A DNA stretch of 61,296 bases, from the NCBI GenBank assembly GCA_000432435.1, contig HF993132.1, forward strand, positions 34,122 to 95,417. Direction: 5' to 3'. The notes under the pieces are model-generated. The model did not search any database and was not told where the DNA came from. It saw nothing but the letters and a program-made list of their open reading frames with translations. This document shows positions 32,853 to 41,935 of the stretch, in pieces (the first letter of the stretch is position 1; every line of letters starts with the position of its first letter). The DNA is from Eubacterium sp. CAG:180. GTDB lineage: Bacteria; Bacillota; Clostridia; Oscillospirales; Acutalibacteraceae. A program made the translations under genes and the position numbers.

Positions 32853-33905
32853 ATGCCAGAAAGACGAAAAAGCCGCGTTGTAACGGCAGGTAACGTAAAA
32901 ATAGGCGGAAACAACCACATACCCGTTCAGTCGATGTTAAACATTCCGGCCGAGGACGCAGAGGGCAATGTTAAGCAGGCATTGGAGCTGCAAAAAGCCG
33001 GTTGCGAGATTATCCGTCTCACGGTTCCCAATAAAGAGGCGGTAAAGACCTTAGCCGCCGTAAAAGAAAAGGTTTCGATTCCGGTTGTTGCGGACATACA
33101 CTTTGACTACCGCTGCGCGCTTGAGAGCGTTGCGGCAGGTGCCGATAAAATCCGTATAAATCCCGGCAACATCGGCTCCGACGATCGCGTTAAGGCGGTT
33201 GCCGACGCATGCCGTGCAAAAAACATTCCGATAAGGATAGGCGTAAATTCAGGCTCGCTTGAAAAGGATATTCTCGCAAAATACGGGGCTCCCACGCCTG
33301 ATGCACTTTGCGAGAGCGCGCTTTATCACGCAGGGCTTCTCGAAAAATTCGATTTTCACGATATAGTTATCTCCATAAAATCCTCCGACGTGCCGACCAT
33401 GGTATCTGCATACAGAAAAATAGCGACTATGTGCGATTATCCGCTTCATCTCGGCGTAACCGAGGCAGGTACGCGCCGTATGGGGCTTATTAAATCCGCC
33501 GCCGGAATAGGCTCGCTTTTAATGGACGGCATAGGCGACACGATACGTGTTTCACTTACCGCCGACCCCGTAGAGGAGGTCTCGGCAGGCTTTGATATAT
33601 TAAAGGCGGTTGACATAAAAAAAGATTGTCCGCAAATAGTGTCGTGTCCTACCTGCGGCAGAACCAAAATCGATTTGATTTCTCTTGCCGAAAAAATCGA
33701 AAACGCTTTAAGAGGCTGCCGTAAGCCTATAAAGGTTGCCGTTATGGGGTGCGTCGTAAACGGTCCGGGCGAAGCTAAGGAGGCAGACATCGGCGTAGCC
33801 GGCGGCGACGGCTGCGGTATGATATTCAAGCACGGCGAAATACTCAAAAAAGTAAGCGAGGATGAAATAGTTCCGGAGCTGCTTAAAGAAATAGAAAAAA
33901 TGTAA
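32853..33905 (+). CDS. ispG: 4-hydroxy-3-methylbut-2-enyl diphosphate synthase
   Basis: A 350-residue [4Fe-4S] enzyme, penultimate MEP-pathway step. The barrel domain begins 'SRVVTAGNVKIGGNNHIPVQSM' (in part), and the cluster-binding C-terminal domain has 'SCPTCGRTKIDL' (about 265-276) and 'MGCVVNGPGEAKEADIG' (about 300-316), giving the three cysteines. Full length for the short (two-domain) bacterial form. The ATG follows CGGAGG by 9 nt. polC starts 18 bp downstream and the two are likely co-transcribed. Confidence 0.97.
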   Translation: MPERRKSRVVTAGNVKIGGNNHIPVQSMLNIPAEDAEGNVKQALELQKAGCEIIRLTVPNKEAVKTLAAVKEKVSIPVVADIHFDYRCALESVAAGADKIRINPGNIGSDDRVKAVADACRAKNIPIRIGVNSGSLEKDILAKYGAPTPDALCESALYHAGLLEKFDFHDIVISIKSSDVPTMVSAYRKIATMCDYPLHLGVTEAGTRRMGLIKSAAGIGSLLMDGIGDTIRVSLTADPVEEVSAGFDILKAVDIKKDCPQIVSCPTCGRTKIDLISLAEKIENALRGCRKPIKVAVMGCVVNGPGEAKEADIGVAGGDGCGMIFKHGEILKKVSEDEIVPELLKEIEKM

Positions 33906-33923
33906 TTGTGAAAGAGACGGCAA

Positions 33924-36900
33924 ATGACAAGCTTTTATGACCTGTTTATAGAATACAGAAACGATTTCGCGGATATGGACGCGGTACTCGGCGACGCTCA
34001 AATAATTGATATGAGCGCAGAGTCTGCCGAAAGAAGGCTGTACATTAAGGTGCGCTTTCCGCGTCTTGTGTCCGAGAAAACACTTGATAAAATAAGCGAA
34101 ATAATAAGAGACAAGCTCGGACTCGGCGCGGTTAAAATAGCGCCGGTCTTTTCTTCGTCGCTGTTCTCGGATAGGTATTCGGGTGAGATAAGCGAGTGGG
34201 CAAAGAAAAACGTGCCTATGGCAAACGGATTTTTTGTTGATTGCAAATATGATTTTTCCGAAGATGAAATCAAAATAGAGCTCATGCACGGCGGTAAGCA
34301 AATTCTTGAGGACGTCGGCGCGCAAAATCTCATTTCAAAAATGCTCCGTGAACGCTTCGGAGTATCAAAAGAGCTTTCTTTTGTTCAGAGGGACGACTAT
34401 GATGCACGCGATGACATTTCCGCGGCGCAGAAAAAGATCGACAGTATGGCTCCCAAGGCTGCACCCGTAAAGAGCGGTTCATCGCGCAGCTTTGACCCCG
34501 TCAAGGAGGACGATACGCCAAAGGAGCACATTGTAAAAGAGGGCATACCGTATTATCTTGAGAGTGTAAAGCCGATTTTCGGCAGTAATATCAGAAGTCA
34601 GCCCATAAAAATAGACGAAATCACTTTGCCCGAAGAGGGTGACACGACGCCCGTTACAATTTACGGCGAGGTTTTCGGCATTGAGGTCAAGGATACGAAA
34701 AAAGGCAAGGTAAAGATAGTATCCTTTAATATAACCGACAATACAAATTCGTTTTCCGCCGTTATGCTGCCAAAGGTTGAACATTGCGACGAGCTGCTGT
34801 CAAAGCTGAAAAACGGGGCGCACATACTTATGTTCGGCGAGGTCGAATATGATACGTACCGCGGCGATTACACAATAAAACCTAAGTGCATAAGCACCGT
34901 TCAGATGATAGAAAAAGAGGATAATTACCCCAAAAAGCGCGTTGAGCTTCATCTTCACACAAATATGTCGCAGATGGACGGTATGACTCCTCCCTCAAAG
35001 CTTGTGGAGCGCGCTATAAAGTGGGGGCACAAGGCAATAGCCATAACCGACCACGGCTGTGTTCAGGGGTACCCCGAGGCGTGCAACGCCGCCGCGGGCA
35101 AAATCAAAATCATTTACGGCATTGAGGATTATTTTATAGACGACATCAAGGAGCCGGATAAAACATATAAGGAGCTTCGCTCCTATCACCAGATAATTCT
35201 CGTAAAGAATCATATAGGGCTTAAAAATCTGTATAAGCTCATTTCAAAGTCCAATATAGACTATTTTTACAAAAAGCCGAGAATGCCAAAGAGCGAAATA
35301 ATGAAGCACCGCGAGGGGCTTATAATCGGCTCGGCGTGCGAGGCGGGCGAGCTTTACCGCGCCATACTTGAGGAACGCCCCGAACAGGAGATTATGGAGA
35401 TAGCGTCGTTTTACGACTATCTCGAAATTCAGCCCGTAGGCAACAACCGTTTTATGATTGACGCCCACTCCGACCCATCGGCGAAAAATCCGGACAAAAA
35501 CAAGGAATTTGACAAGATAACCTGTATTGAGGATATAGAAAATATAAACCGCAAGGTTATAGCTATTGCCGACAAGCTCGGTAAGCCCGTGGTTGCCACC
35601 TGCGACGTCCACTTCATAGACCCCGAGGACGCAAAATACCGCGCTATTCTTATGGCGGCTCAGGGCTTTACCGACGCCGATAAGCAGGCTCCGCTGTACT
35701 TCAGAACGACCGAGGAAATGCTCAATGAGTTTTCATATCTCGGCGAGGAAACCGCGCACGAAATAGTCATAGAAAATCCCAACAAGATAGCCGATATGAT
35801 AGATGTTGTACGCCCGTTCCCGATAGGCACGTTCCAGCCCTCCATAGACGGAGCGGAGGAACAGCTCAGAGATATTTGCTGGACTAAGGCTAAAAAGTGG
35901 TATGAATTTGAGGGCAAGGTTCCCGAAATTGTCGAGAACCGACTTAACCGTGAGCTTGATTCCATAATCAAAAACGGATTTGCCGTACTTTACATAATAG
36001 CTCAAAAGCTTGTATGGGATTCCGAGGATCACGGTTACCACGTAGGCTCACGAGGCTCCGTCGGCTCGTCGTTCGTCGCCTCTATGGCGGGTATTTCCGA
36101 AGTAAATCCGCTGCCGCCTCATTACAGGTGCCCCGAGTGTCGATACTCCGAATTTTACACAAAGGGCGAGTACGGCTCGGGCTTTGATATGCCGCCTAAA
36201 AAATGTCCGCATTGCGGCGCGGAAATGATAAGAGACGGCCACGAAATACCGTTTGAAACCTTCCTTGGGTTCCACGGTGACAAGGCACCCGATATCGACC
36301 TTAACTTCTCCGGCGAATATCAGGGAAAGGCGCACAGATACACGGAGGAGCTCTTCGGCAAAACGCACGTATTTAAAGCGGGCACAATAGCTTCGGTTGC
36401 CGACAAGACCGCCTACGGCTATGTTTTAAAGTATCTTGAAGAGCGAAATATCCGTGCTAACAAAGCCGAGATAGATCGTTTGGCGCGCGGCTGTACGGGA
36501 GTTAAGCGCACCACGGGTCAACACCCCGGCGGAATGGTAGTCGTGCCGAACGAATATGATATATACGATTTCACCCCAGTTCAGTACCCTGCCGACGATA
36601 CCGAAAGCGATATGGAGACGACGCACTTCGACTTCCGTTCGATGCACGATACCATATTGAAGCTTGACGAGCTCGGCCACGATGTTCCCACGCTCGACAA
36701 GCACCTTGAGGATATGACGGGCATAAACGTAACCGACATAGACATTTGCGACCCCGAAATAATAAAGCTCTGCACCTCGCCCGAACCGCTCGGCGTGACA
36801 CCCGAGGATATAAGCTGGAAAACGGGCACGCTCTCCATACCCGAAATGGGCACATCGTTTGTTTGCCAGATGCTTTTGGAGGCACAGCCCAAGACCTTTG

Positions 36901-37733
36901 CCGACCTTTTGCAGATTTCCGGTCTTTCACACGGAACCGATGTTTGGAACGGTAATGCACAGGACCTTATAAAGGACGGTATATGCACCATTTCTTCGGT
37001 TATCGGAACGCGTGACAGCATTATGATTTACCTTATGCACGCAGGGCTTGACCCGAGTATGGCGTTTAACATAATGGAGAAAACGAGAAAGGGTATAGTC
37101 GCGAAAAAGGGCTTCCCCGAGGGTGCCGAAGAAGCCATGCGTGAGCATAACGTTCCGCAGTGGTATATGGATTCGTGCCGCAAGATAAAGTATATGTTCC
37201 CTAAAGCCCATGCCGCGGCATATGTAATTGCCGCGCTGAGGCTCGGCTGGTATAAGATATACAAGCCGCTCGAATACTACACGGCATTTCTGACCGTGCG
37301 CGGAGACGGAGTTGACGCGGCGGTGGCAATAAAGGGTAAAGCCGCCGTTATGGCGCGTATGGCGGAAATCGACGATAAAACAAGAAGCAAAACAGCCACA
37401 GCCAAGGACAAAGAGCAGTATACCGCCTTGCAGGTGGTAAACGAGATGATGGCAAGGGGCATAGAGCTGCTCCCGGTCGATATATATAAATCCGAGGCCA
37501 CAAGATATGTCATAGAGGACGGCAAAATAAGAATGCCGTTCGGAGCGCTGTCCGGTATAGGCGAAAGCGCCGCCATACCGCTTGCCGAGGCAAGAGACGA
37601 CGGTGAGGGCAAGTTTATATCGGTTGACGATTTTGCACGCCGCGCCGGTGCCGGCAAATCCACAATAGAAATGCTCGAAAGCGTCGGGGCGTTCGGCGAC
37701 ATCCCGAAAACGGCGCAACTGTCACTATTTTAG
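33924..37733 (+). CDS. polC: DNA polymerase III alpha subunit, PolC type, lacking the exonuclease domain
   Basis: A 1269-residue replicative polymerase. Order: N-terminal domain (1-220), OB domain (about 225-330), PHP domain starting 'ELHLHTNMSQMDGM' (about 342), polymerase domain with 'HVGSRGSVGSSFVASMAGI' (about 705), C4 zinc module 'CPECRYSEF...KKCPHCG' (about 735-775), catalytic 'APDIDLNFSGEYQ' (about 790) and a C-terminal helix-hairpin-helix region. In Bacillus PolC a ~170-residue DnaQ-like exonuclease is inserted in the PHP domain after the 'YGIE...DD' strand. Here 'IYGIEDYFIDD' (about 398-408) runs within about 13 residues into 'RSYHQIILVKN', and no DxExTG exonuclease motif exists anywhere. 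The total length is short by the same amount. Proofreading would have to come from another protein. Confidence 0.95.
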   Translation: MTSFYDLFIEYRNDFADMDAVLGDAQIIDMSAESAERRLYIKVRFPRLVSEKTLDKISEIIRDKLGLGAVKIAPVFSSSLFSDRYSGEISEWAKKNVPMANGFFVDCKYDFSEDEIKIELMHGGKQILEDVGAQNLISKMLRERFGVSKELSFVQRDDYDARDDISAAQKKIDSMAPKAAPVKSGSSRSFDPVKEDDTPKEHIVKEGIPYYLESVKPIFGSNIRSQPIKIDEITLPEEGDTTPVTIYGEVFGIEVKDTKKGKVKIVSFNITDNTNSFSAVMLPKVEHCDELLSKLKNGAHILMFGEVEYDTYRGDYTIKPKCISTVQMIEKEDNYPKKRVELHLHTNMSQMDGMTPPSKLVERAIKWGHKAIAITDHGCVQGYPEACNAAAGKIKIIYGIEDYFIDDIKEPDKTYKELRSYHQIILVKNHIGLKNLYKLISKSNIDYFYKKPRMPKSEIMKHREGLIIGSACEAGELYRAILEERPEQEIMEIASFYDYLEIQPVGNNRFMIDAHSDPSAKNPDKNKEFDKITCIEDIENINRKVIAIADKLGKPVVATCDVHFIDPEDAKYRAILMAAQGFTDADKQAPLYFRTTEEMLNEFSYLGEETAHEIVIENPNKIADMIDVVRPFPIGTFQPSIDGAEEQLRDICWTKAKKWYEFEGKVPEIVENRLNRELDSIIKNGFAVLYIIAQKLVWDSEDHGYHVGSRGSVGSSFVASMAGISEVNPLPPHYRCPECRYSEFYTKGEYGSGFDMPPKKCPHCGAEMIRDGHEIPFETFLGFHGDKAPDIDLNFSGEYQGKAHRYTEELFGKTHVFKAGTIASVADKTAYGYVLKYLEERNIRANKAEIDRLARGCTGVKRTTGQHPGGMVVVPNEYDIYDFTPVQYPADDTESDMETTHFDFRSMHDTILKLDELGHDVPTLDKHLEDMTGINVTDIDICDPEIIKLCTSPEPLGVTPEDISWKTGTLSIPEMGTSFVCQMLLEAQPKTFADLLQISGLSHGTDVWNGNAQDLIKDGICTISSVIGTRDSIMIYLMHAGLDPSMAFNIMEKTRKGIVAKKGFPEGAEEAMREHNVPQWYMDSCRKIKYMFPKAHAAAYVIAALRLGWYKIYKPLEYYTAFLTVRGDGVDAAVAIKGKAAVMARMAEIDDKTRSKTATAKDKEQYTALQVVNEMMARGIELLPVDIYKSEATRYVIEDGKIRMPFGALSGIGESAAIPLAEARDDGEGKFISVDDFARRAGAGKSTIEMLESVGAFGDIPKTAQLSLF

Positions 37734-37856
37734 CCATCCGACGAGGCAGTTTAAAGGTAAAATGCGGTTTTAAAGCAAATTTGCCTTATAAACACGATGA
37801 CTTTTCATCTTCTTTTGTTCAAAACTACAAAAAGACGTTTTTTGACGGATTTTGCA

Positions 37857-37884
37857 TTGACAAAAGCCTTGTCGGTGATATAAT
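37857..37884 (+). promoter_or_regulatory. Promoter for glnA
   Basis: TTGACA (37857-37862) and TATAAT (37879-37884), both consensus, 16-bp spacing. The start would be near 37891. Confidence 0.85.
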
Positions 37885-37900
37885 GAATGCATAAATGAAA

Positions 37901-37940
37901 GGCAACGAGGTCTTTTAAAAGATCTCGCTGCCCTTTTTTT
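37901..37940 (+). terminator. Terminator/attenuator in the glnA leader
   Basis: GGCAaCGAG-GTCTTTT pairs with AAAAGAT-CTCGcTGCC (one mismatch and one G-U) directly followed by seven T, beginning only about 10 nt after the predicted transcription start and ending 22 nt before the glnA ATG. It has all features of an intrinsic terminator inside the leader, so glnA expression must require read-through or antitermination. Confidence 0.75.
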
Positions 37941-37961
37941 ATATTTGAAAGGAGATTTAAA

Positions 37962-39284
37962 ATGGGTTACACAAAAGAAGATGTACTTCGCATCGCAAAG
38001 GAAAAAGACGTTAAATTCATAAGACTTCAGTTCACTGATATTTTCGGTCAGCTTAAAAATGTTGCAATCACCGCGAGCCAGCTTGAAAAGGCTCTTGACA
38101 ACGAGTGTATGTTCGATGGCTCCTCAATAGAGGGCTTCGTAAGAATCAACGAGTCCGATATGTATTTGAGACCAGATTACGATTCGTTCGTTATACTTCC
38201 TTGGAAGGACAGAGTTGCACGCCTTATCTGCGACGTTTATTGCGCTGACGGCAACACTCCGTTCCTCGGCGATCCGAGAAACGTTCTTAAAAAGGTAGTT
38301 AAAGAGGCTGCCGATATGGGCTATACGTTCAATGTAGGCCCCGAGTGTGAATTCTTCCTCTTCCAGCTTGATGAGGACGGAAATCCCACCACAAAAACAG
38401 GCGATGTTGCAGGTTACTTTGATATGGGCCCCGCCGATCAGGGTGAGCAGTGCAGAAGAGACATCTGCCTTGCGCTCGAGAGCATGGGCTTTGAAATCGA
38501 GGCTTCACACCACGAGGTTGCCGAGGGCCAGCACGAGATAGACTTCCGTTTTGATGAGGTTGTTAAGACCGCAGACAACGTTATGACCTTTAAACACGTA
38601 GTAAAGACCTATGCGCGCCGTCACGGCCTTCATGCAACATTTATGCCGAAGCCCGTATTCGGTATAAACGGCTCCGGTATGCACACCAATATGTCGCTTA
38701 CAAAGGACAGTAAAAACGCTTTCTATGATGAAAATTCCGAGTTTGGACTTTCCGAGACCGCTCTTCACTTCATTGCGGGCGTATTAAAGCACGTAAAGGG
38801 CATTACCGCCATAGCAAATCCGCTTGTTAACTCTTATAAGAGACTTGTCCCGGGATATGAAGCTCCCGTATATATAGCTTGGTCGGCTTCAAACCGTTCC
38901 TCGCTTATCCGTGTTCCCGCAGCTCGCGGAAAGGGCACCAGAATAGAGCTCCGTTCTCCCGACCCGTCATGCAACCCCTATCTTGAAATGGCTCTTTGCC
39001 TTGCAGCAGGCCTTGACGGTATCAAAAACAACCTTACTCCTCCGCAGAACACCACAAAGAACATCTTTGAAATGTCCGCAGAAGAGCTTGCCGCAGACGG
39101 CATAGATTATCTCCCCGGTACTCTTGAGGACGCCATGAATGAATTCCAGGCTGATCCGTTTATGAAAGAGACGCTCGGCGACCACATCTATGAGAAGTAT
39201 GTTGAGGGTAAGCTTCGCGAGTGGGATGAATATCGTACCAGCGTAAGCAACTGGGAAACAAACAGATATTTAACTAAATATTGA
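37962..39284 (+). CDS. glnA: Glutamine synthetase type I
   Basis: A 440-residue GSI-alpha type enzyme making glutamine from glutamate, ammonia and ATP. Visible family segments: 'FTDIFGQLKNVAI' and 'FDGSSIEGFVRINESDMYL' (about 20-70), 'GPECEFFLF' (about 127-135), 'HHEVAEGQHEIDFRF' (about 186-200), 'NGSGMHTNMSL' (about 235-245), and 'RIELRSPDPSCNPYL' (about 328-342). GSI-alpha enzymes lack adenylylation and are feedback-controlled. No glnR/glnB gene flanks it; control probably acts through the leader terminator. SD AAAGGAG precedes the ATG. Confidence 0.97.
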   Translation: MGYTKEDVLRIAKEKDVKFIRLQFTDIFGQLKNVAITASQLEKALDNECMFDGSSIEGFVRINESDMYLRPDYDSFVILPWKDRVARLICDVYCADGNTPFLGDPRNVLKKVVKEAADMGYTFNVGPECEFFLFQLDEDGNPTTKTGDVAGYFDMGPADQGEQCRRDICLALESMGFEIEASHHEVAEGQHEIDFRFDEVVKTADNVMTFKHVVKTYARRHGLHATFMPKPVFGINGSGMHTNMSLTKDSKNAFYDENSEFGLSETALHFIAGVLKHVKGITAIANPLVNSYKRLVPGYEAPVYIAWSASNRSSLIRVPAARGKGTRIELRSPDPSCNPYLEMALCLAAGLDGIKNNLTPPQNTTKNIFEMSAEELAADGIDYLPGTLEDAMNEFQADPFMKETLGDHIYEKYVEGKLREWDEYRTSVSNWETNRYLTKY

Positions 39285-39308
39285 TAATACCTCATTTTTT
39301 CTCCTGCG

Positions 39309-39351
39309 AAAAGGGAACGGCGATTTTGCCGTTCCCTTTTCCATTTTTTTT
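39309..39351 (+). terminator. Terminator after glnA
   Basis: A 13-bp stem AAAAGGGAACGGC/GCCGTTCCCTTTT with GATTTT loop and eight T. Confidence 0.9.
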
Positions 39352-39388
39352 ATGAGGCTTTGAATTTGATTTGCCTTATCGGCGCATA

Positions 39389-39441
39389 AAAAAACACGGT
39401 TGACCGAAGACCGAATACTCAGCCAAAGTCAACCGTGCTTT
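39389..39441 (-). terminator. Terminator after the PRPP synthetase gene
   Basis: CACGGTTGAC (39395-39404) pairs with GTCAACCGTG (39428-39437); the minus strand continues into a T-run. Loop of 23 nt. Confidence 0.8.
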
Positions 39442-39449
39442 TGTAATTT

Positions 39450-40637
39450 TTATTCGGTTTCTTTTTTGAAGCCTTTTCTCTCAAGGAGAGCATAAATTCT
39501 GTCAGCCGGATTCAAGAGCTTGCTTACCGACATATCGTGGTTGAGGGTGTCGATAATGTATGAAAGATACTTAGACATATCAACCTCGCAGTACCAATCA
39601 CGCTGTAAAAGCTCGGGTGTGCGGTAAACAAGGTTTGTTGTAAATACCTTTGTGATATTGCCCTCGGCAAAGGATTTGTCAAAGTTTTCGAGTCCTTCGC
39701 AGAAAAGACCGAATGCCGAGAAAATAAAAATACGCTTTGCGCCGAGCTCTTTTAATTTTTTGGCAACCTCAAGCATTGATTCACCGGAGGAAATCATATC
39801 GTCAACAACCATTACATCCTTGCCCTCTATGTTTGAACCGAGGAACTGGTGCTGGAGTATTGGGTTCCTGCCGTTGACAACTCTCGAATAGTCGCGGCGC
39901 TTATAGAACATACCAAGGTCAAGACCGAGAACGGTAGAATAGTAAATGCAGCGTGACATACCGCCTTCATCGGGAGATACTACCATCATGTGCTCTTTGT
40001 CGAGATGCAAATCATCAACGTTGTTTACAAGAGCCTTTATCATCTGGTAAGCGGGCTGAACGTTTTCAAAGCCCTTGAGCGGAATTGCGTTCTGAACTCT
40101 CGGGTCGTGAGCGTCAAATGTGATAATGTTGTCAACGCCCATATTGTTGCAGAGCTCCTGAAGAGCTATTGCACAGTCGAGGGACTCTCTTGATGAACGC
40201 TTGTGCTGTCTGCCCTCATAAAGCATGGGCATAATAACGGTTATTCTGTGAGCTTTGCCGCCTACTGCGGAAATCGCTCTTTTAAGGTTGGCAAAATGCT
40301 CGTCCGGACTCATGGGAATTGTTTGACCGTACATATTGTAGGTCACGCCGTAGTTGAACATATCGCATACAATAAAAATATCGTAACCGCGAACGGACTC
40401 GTGAAGCGAGCCTTTGCCTTCGCCCGAGCCGAATCTCGGGAATGAGGCATCAATGATATAAGTATCTCTTTCATATCCTGCAAAGGAAAGGCTGTTTTTG
40501 TGCTCAGACTGCTTCTGAGCGCGCCATTTGACGAGATAACGGTCGATTTTTTGGGCTAATTCTTCACAGCCGGGGAGCGCGATGATACCGAGCGGACCGT
40601 AAGGGATGGTAGTGAACTCCTGTGTGTAATCAGGCAT
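39450..40637 (-). CDS. prs: Ribose-phosphate pyrophosphokinase (long divergent form)
   Basis: A 395-residue enzyme making PRPP from ribose 5-phosphate and ATP. The ATG at 40637 follows CGGAGGA on the minus strand. It has 'YEGRQHKRSSRESLDCAIALQEL' region (about 165), 'ITFDAHDPRVQNAI' (about 195-208, metal/ATP loop), 'VVSPDEGGMSRC' (about 246) and the PRPP loop 'VMVVDDMISSGESM' (about 305-318). It is about 70-80 residues longer than the classical 315-residue Prs, matching the clostridial divergent subgroup. A perfect inverted repeat lies in its leader. Confidence 0.92.
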   Translation of the reverse strand: MPDYTQEFTTIPYGPLGIIALPGCEELAQKIDRYLVKWRAQKQSEHKNSLSFAGYERDTYIIDASFPRFGSGEGKGSLHESVRGYDIFIVCDMFNYGVTYNMYGQTIPMSPDEHFANLKRAISAVGGKAHRITVIMPMLYEGRQHKRSSRESLDCAIALQELCNNMGVDNIITFDAHDPRVQNAIPLKGFENVQPAYQMIKALVNNVDDLHLDKEHMMVVSPDEGGMSRCIYYSTVLGLDLGMFYKRRDYSRVVNGRNPILQHQFLGSNIEGKDVMVVDDMISSGESMLEVAKKLKELGAKRIFIFSAFGLFCEGLENFDKSFAEGNITKVFTTNLVYRTPELLQRDWYCEVDMSKYLSYIIDTLNHDMSVSKLLNPADRIYALLERKGFKKETE

Positions 40638-40664
40638 AATTTTCCTCCGTGAAACACAATTTTT

Positions 40665-40693
40665 GCGGATAAATATTATCGTCATTTATCCGC
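40665..40693 (-). other. Perfect 10-bp inverted repeat in the prs leader
   Basis: GCGGATAAAT (40665-40674) and ATTTATCCGC (40684-40693) around a 9-nt loop, 28 bp upstream of the prs start. No T-run follows, so operator or mRNA stem is more likely than terminator. Confidence 0.55.
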
Positions 40694-40764
40694 ATTACAT
40701 TAGATAATAATATTTTACTATATTTTGTGTCATTTTCAAGGGAAAAAAGGCAAAAAATAAAAGA

Positions 40765-41931
40765 TTAGTTAAAAGAGTGGTCAACAGTAATGACACAGAA
40801 ATATCTTTCGTCTATTTTGCTTAGTTTTTCTTGAATTGAATTTGTAAGCTCGCGATCGGAAAGACTAAAATCCGGAGGTGCCATTACATCGAAAATCAGA
40901 TTTGAGTGTGTGGGACCCTCAACCACTCTGAAATCGTGTATTGAAAGCGCGGGGTCAATTTCCTTGACGGCGGATTCGGTCAAATCACGCAGACTGTTTA
41001 TATGTGCGTCGTTTACCACGATAGGGTCAAGGTGTATTGAAATGAGCAGATTGTATTTTCTCTGTATATTTCGCTCGATAAGGTCAATGGTGTCGTGGCT
41101 CTTCATAACATCAACGCTTGATGGAACCTCTGCGTGAGCCGAGGCAAACTGTCTGCCGGGGCCGTAGTCGTGGATTATAAGGTCGTGAACACCGACTATG
41201 TTGGGATATGAGAGAATTTCGTCCTCAATCTGCTTCACAAATTCCTTTTTCGGCGGCTGACCGAGCAGGGGGGAGACGGTGTCCTTTATTATACCGATGC
41301 CGGAATAGATGATAAATCCGGATACGACAAGGCCGAACCACCCATCCACGGGAACCGACGAAAACTTTGATATTATCAGCGATATAAGAGCCGCCGCCGT
41401 TGCCGCTGTATCCGAAAGACTGTCGGCGACTACGGCCTTGTTGGCTGTGGAGTCTATTTTTTTCCCGACGGAATAATTGAAGTATGCGAGCCACAGCTTA
41501 AACAGTATCGATATTATCAGGACTGCCAGCGCGGCGGTGCTGTAAGTTACGGCGTCGGGAGCCTTGATTTTTTCAACCGAGCTTTTCAAAAGCTCAACGC
41601 CCATCAAAAGGACGAGGAAGGACACTATCAGCGCGGATATGTATTCTATTCTGCCGTGCCCGTAAGGATGCTCCCTGTCGGCGGGCTTTTTTGCCATTTT
41701 AAAGCCGACGAGAGTAACTACCGACGAGCCTGCGTCGGAGAGGTTGTTTATGGCGTCTGCGGTTATTGAAATACTGCCGGTCAAAGAGCCTACCGCAAAT
41801 TTTGCGGCGGTCAGTATCACGTTTACCGCTATTCCGACAAAGCCGGAGAGCACACCGTAAGAGGTGCGCGTCCTCGGGTCGTCGGCGGACGCGTTTTTAC
41901 CCACAAAAAGCCTTATTAAAAGCTCGGTCAT
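40765..41931 (-). CDS. Cation diffusion facilitator family transporter
   Basis: A 388-residue CDF antiporter exporting divalent cations (Zn2+, Mn2+, Fe2+ or Cd2+) in exchange for protons. Six membrane helices lie between about 25 and 215; the metal site motifs are 'ADAINNLSDAGSS' (about 58-70, TM2) and 'ADSLSDTAATAA' (about 167-178, TM5), i.e. N/D-x3-D pattern in TM2 and D-x3-D in TM5, which suits Mn/Fe-type members. A cytoplasmic ferredoxin-like domain follows (about 220-300), and a further ~85-residue C-terminal extension. It is transcribed directly after a TetR-family regulator. Confidence 0.92.
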   Translation of the reverse strand: MTELLIRLFVGKNASADDPRTRTSYGVLSGFVGIAVNVILTAAKFAVGSLTGSISITADAINNLSDAGSSVVTLVGFKMAKKPADREHPYGHGRIEYISALIVSFLVLLMGVELLKSSVEKIKAPDAVTYSTAALAVLIISILFKLWLAYFNYSVGKKIDSTANKAVVADSLSDTAATAAALISLIISKFSSVPVDGWFGLVVSGFIIYSGIGIIKDTVSPLLGQPPKKEFVKQIEDEILSYPNIVGVHDLIIHDYGPGRQFASAHAEVPSSVDVMKSHDTIDLIERNIQRKYNLLISIHLDPIVVNDAHINSLRDLTESAVKEIDPALSIHDFRVVEGPTHSNLIFDVMAPPDFSLSDRELTNSIQEKLSKIDERYFCVITVDHSFN

Positions 41932-41935
41932 CTTA

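Noticed and set aside
36927..37718. 263-residue open frame antisense to polC
   Set aside because: Shadow of the polC frame in a GC-balanced region; no ribosome site and no recognisable protein.
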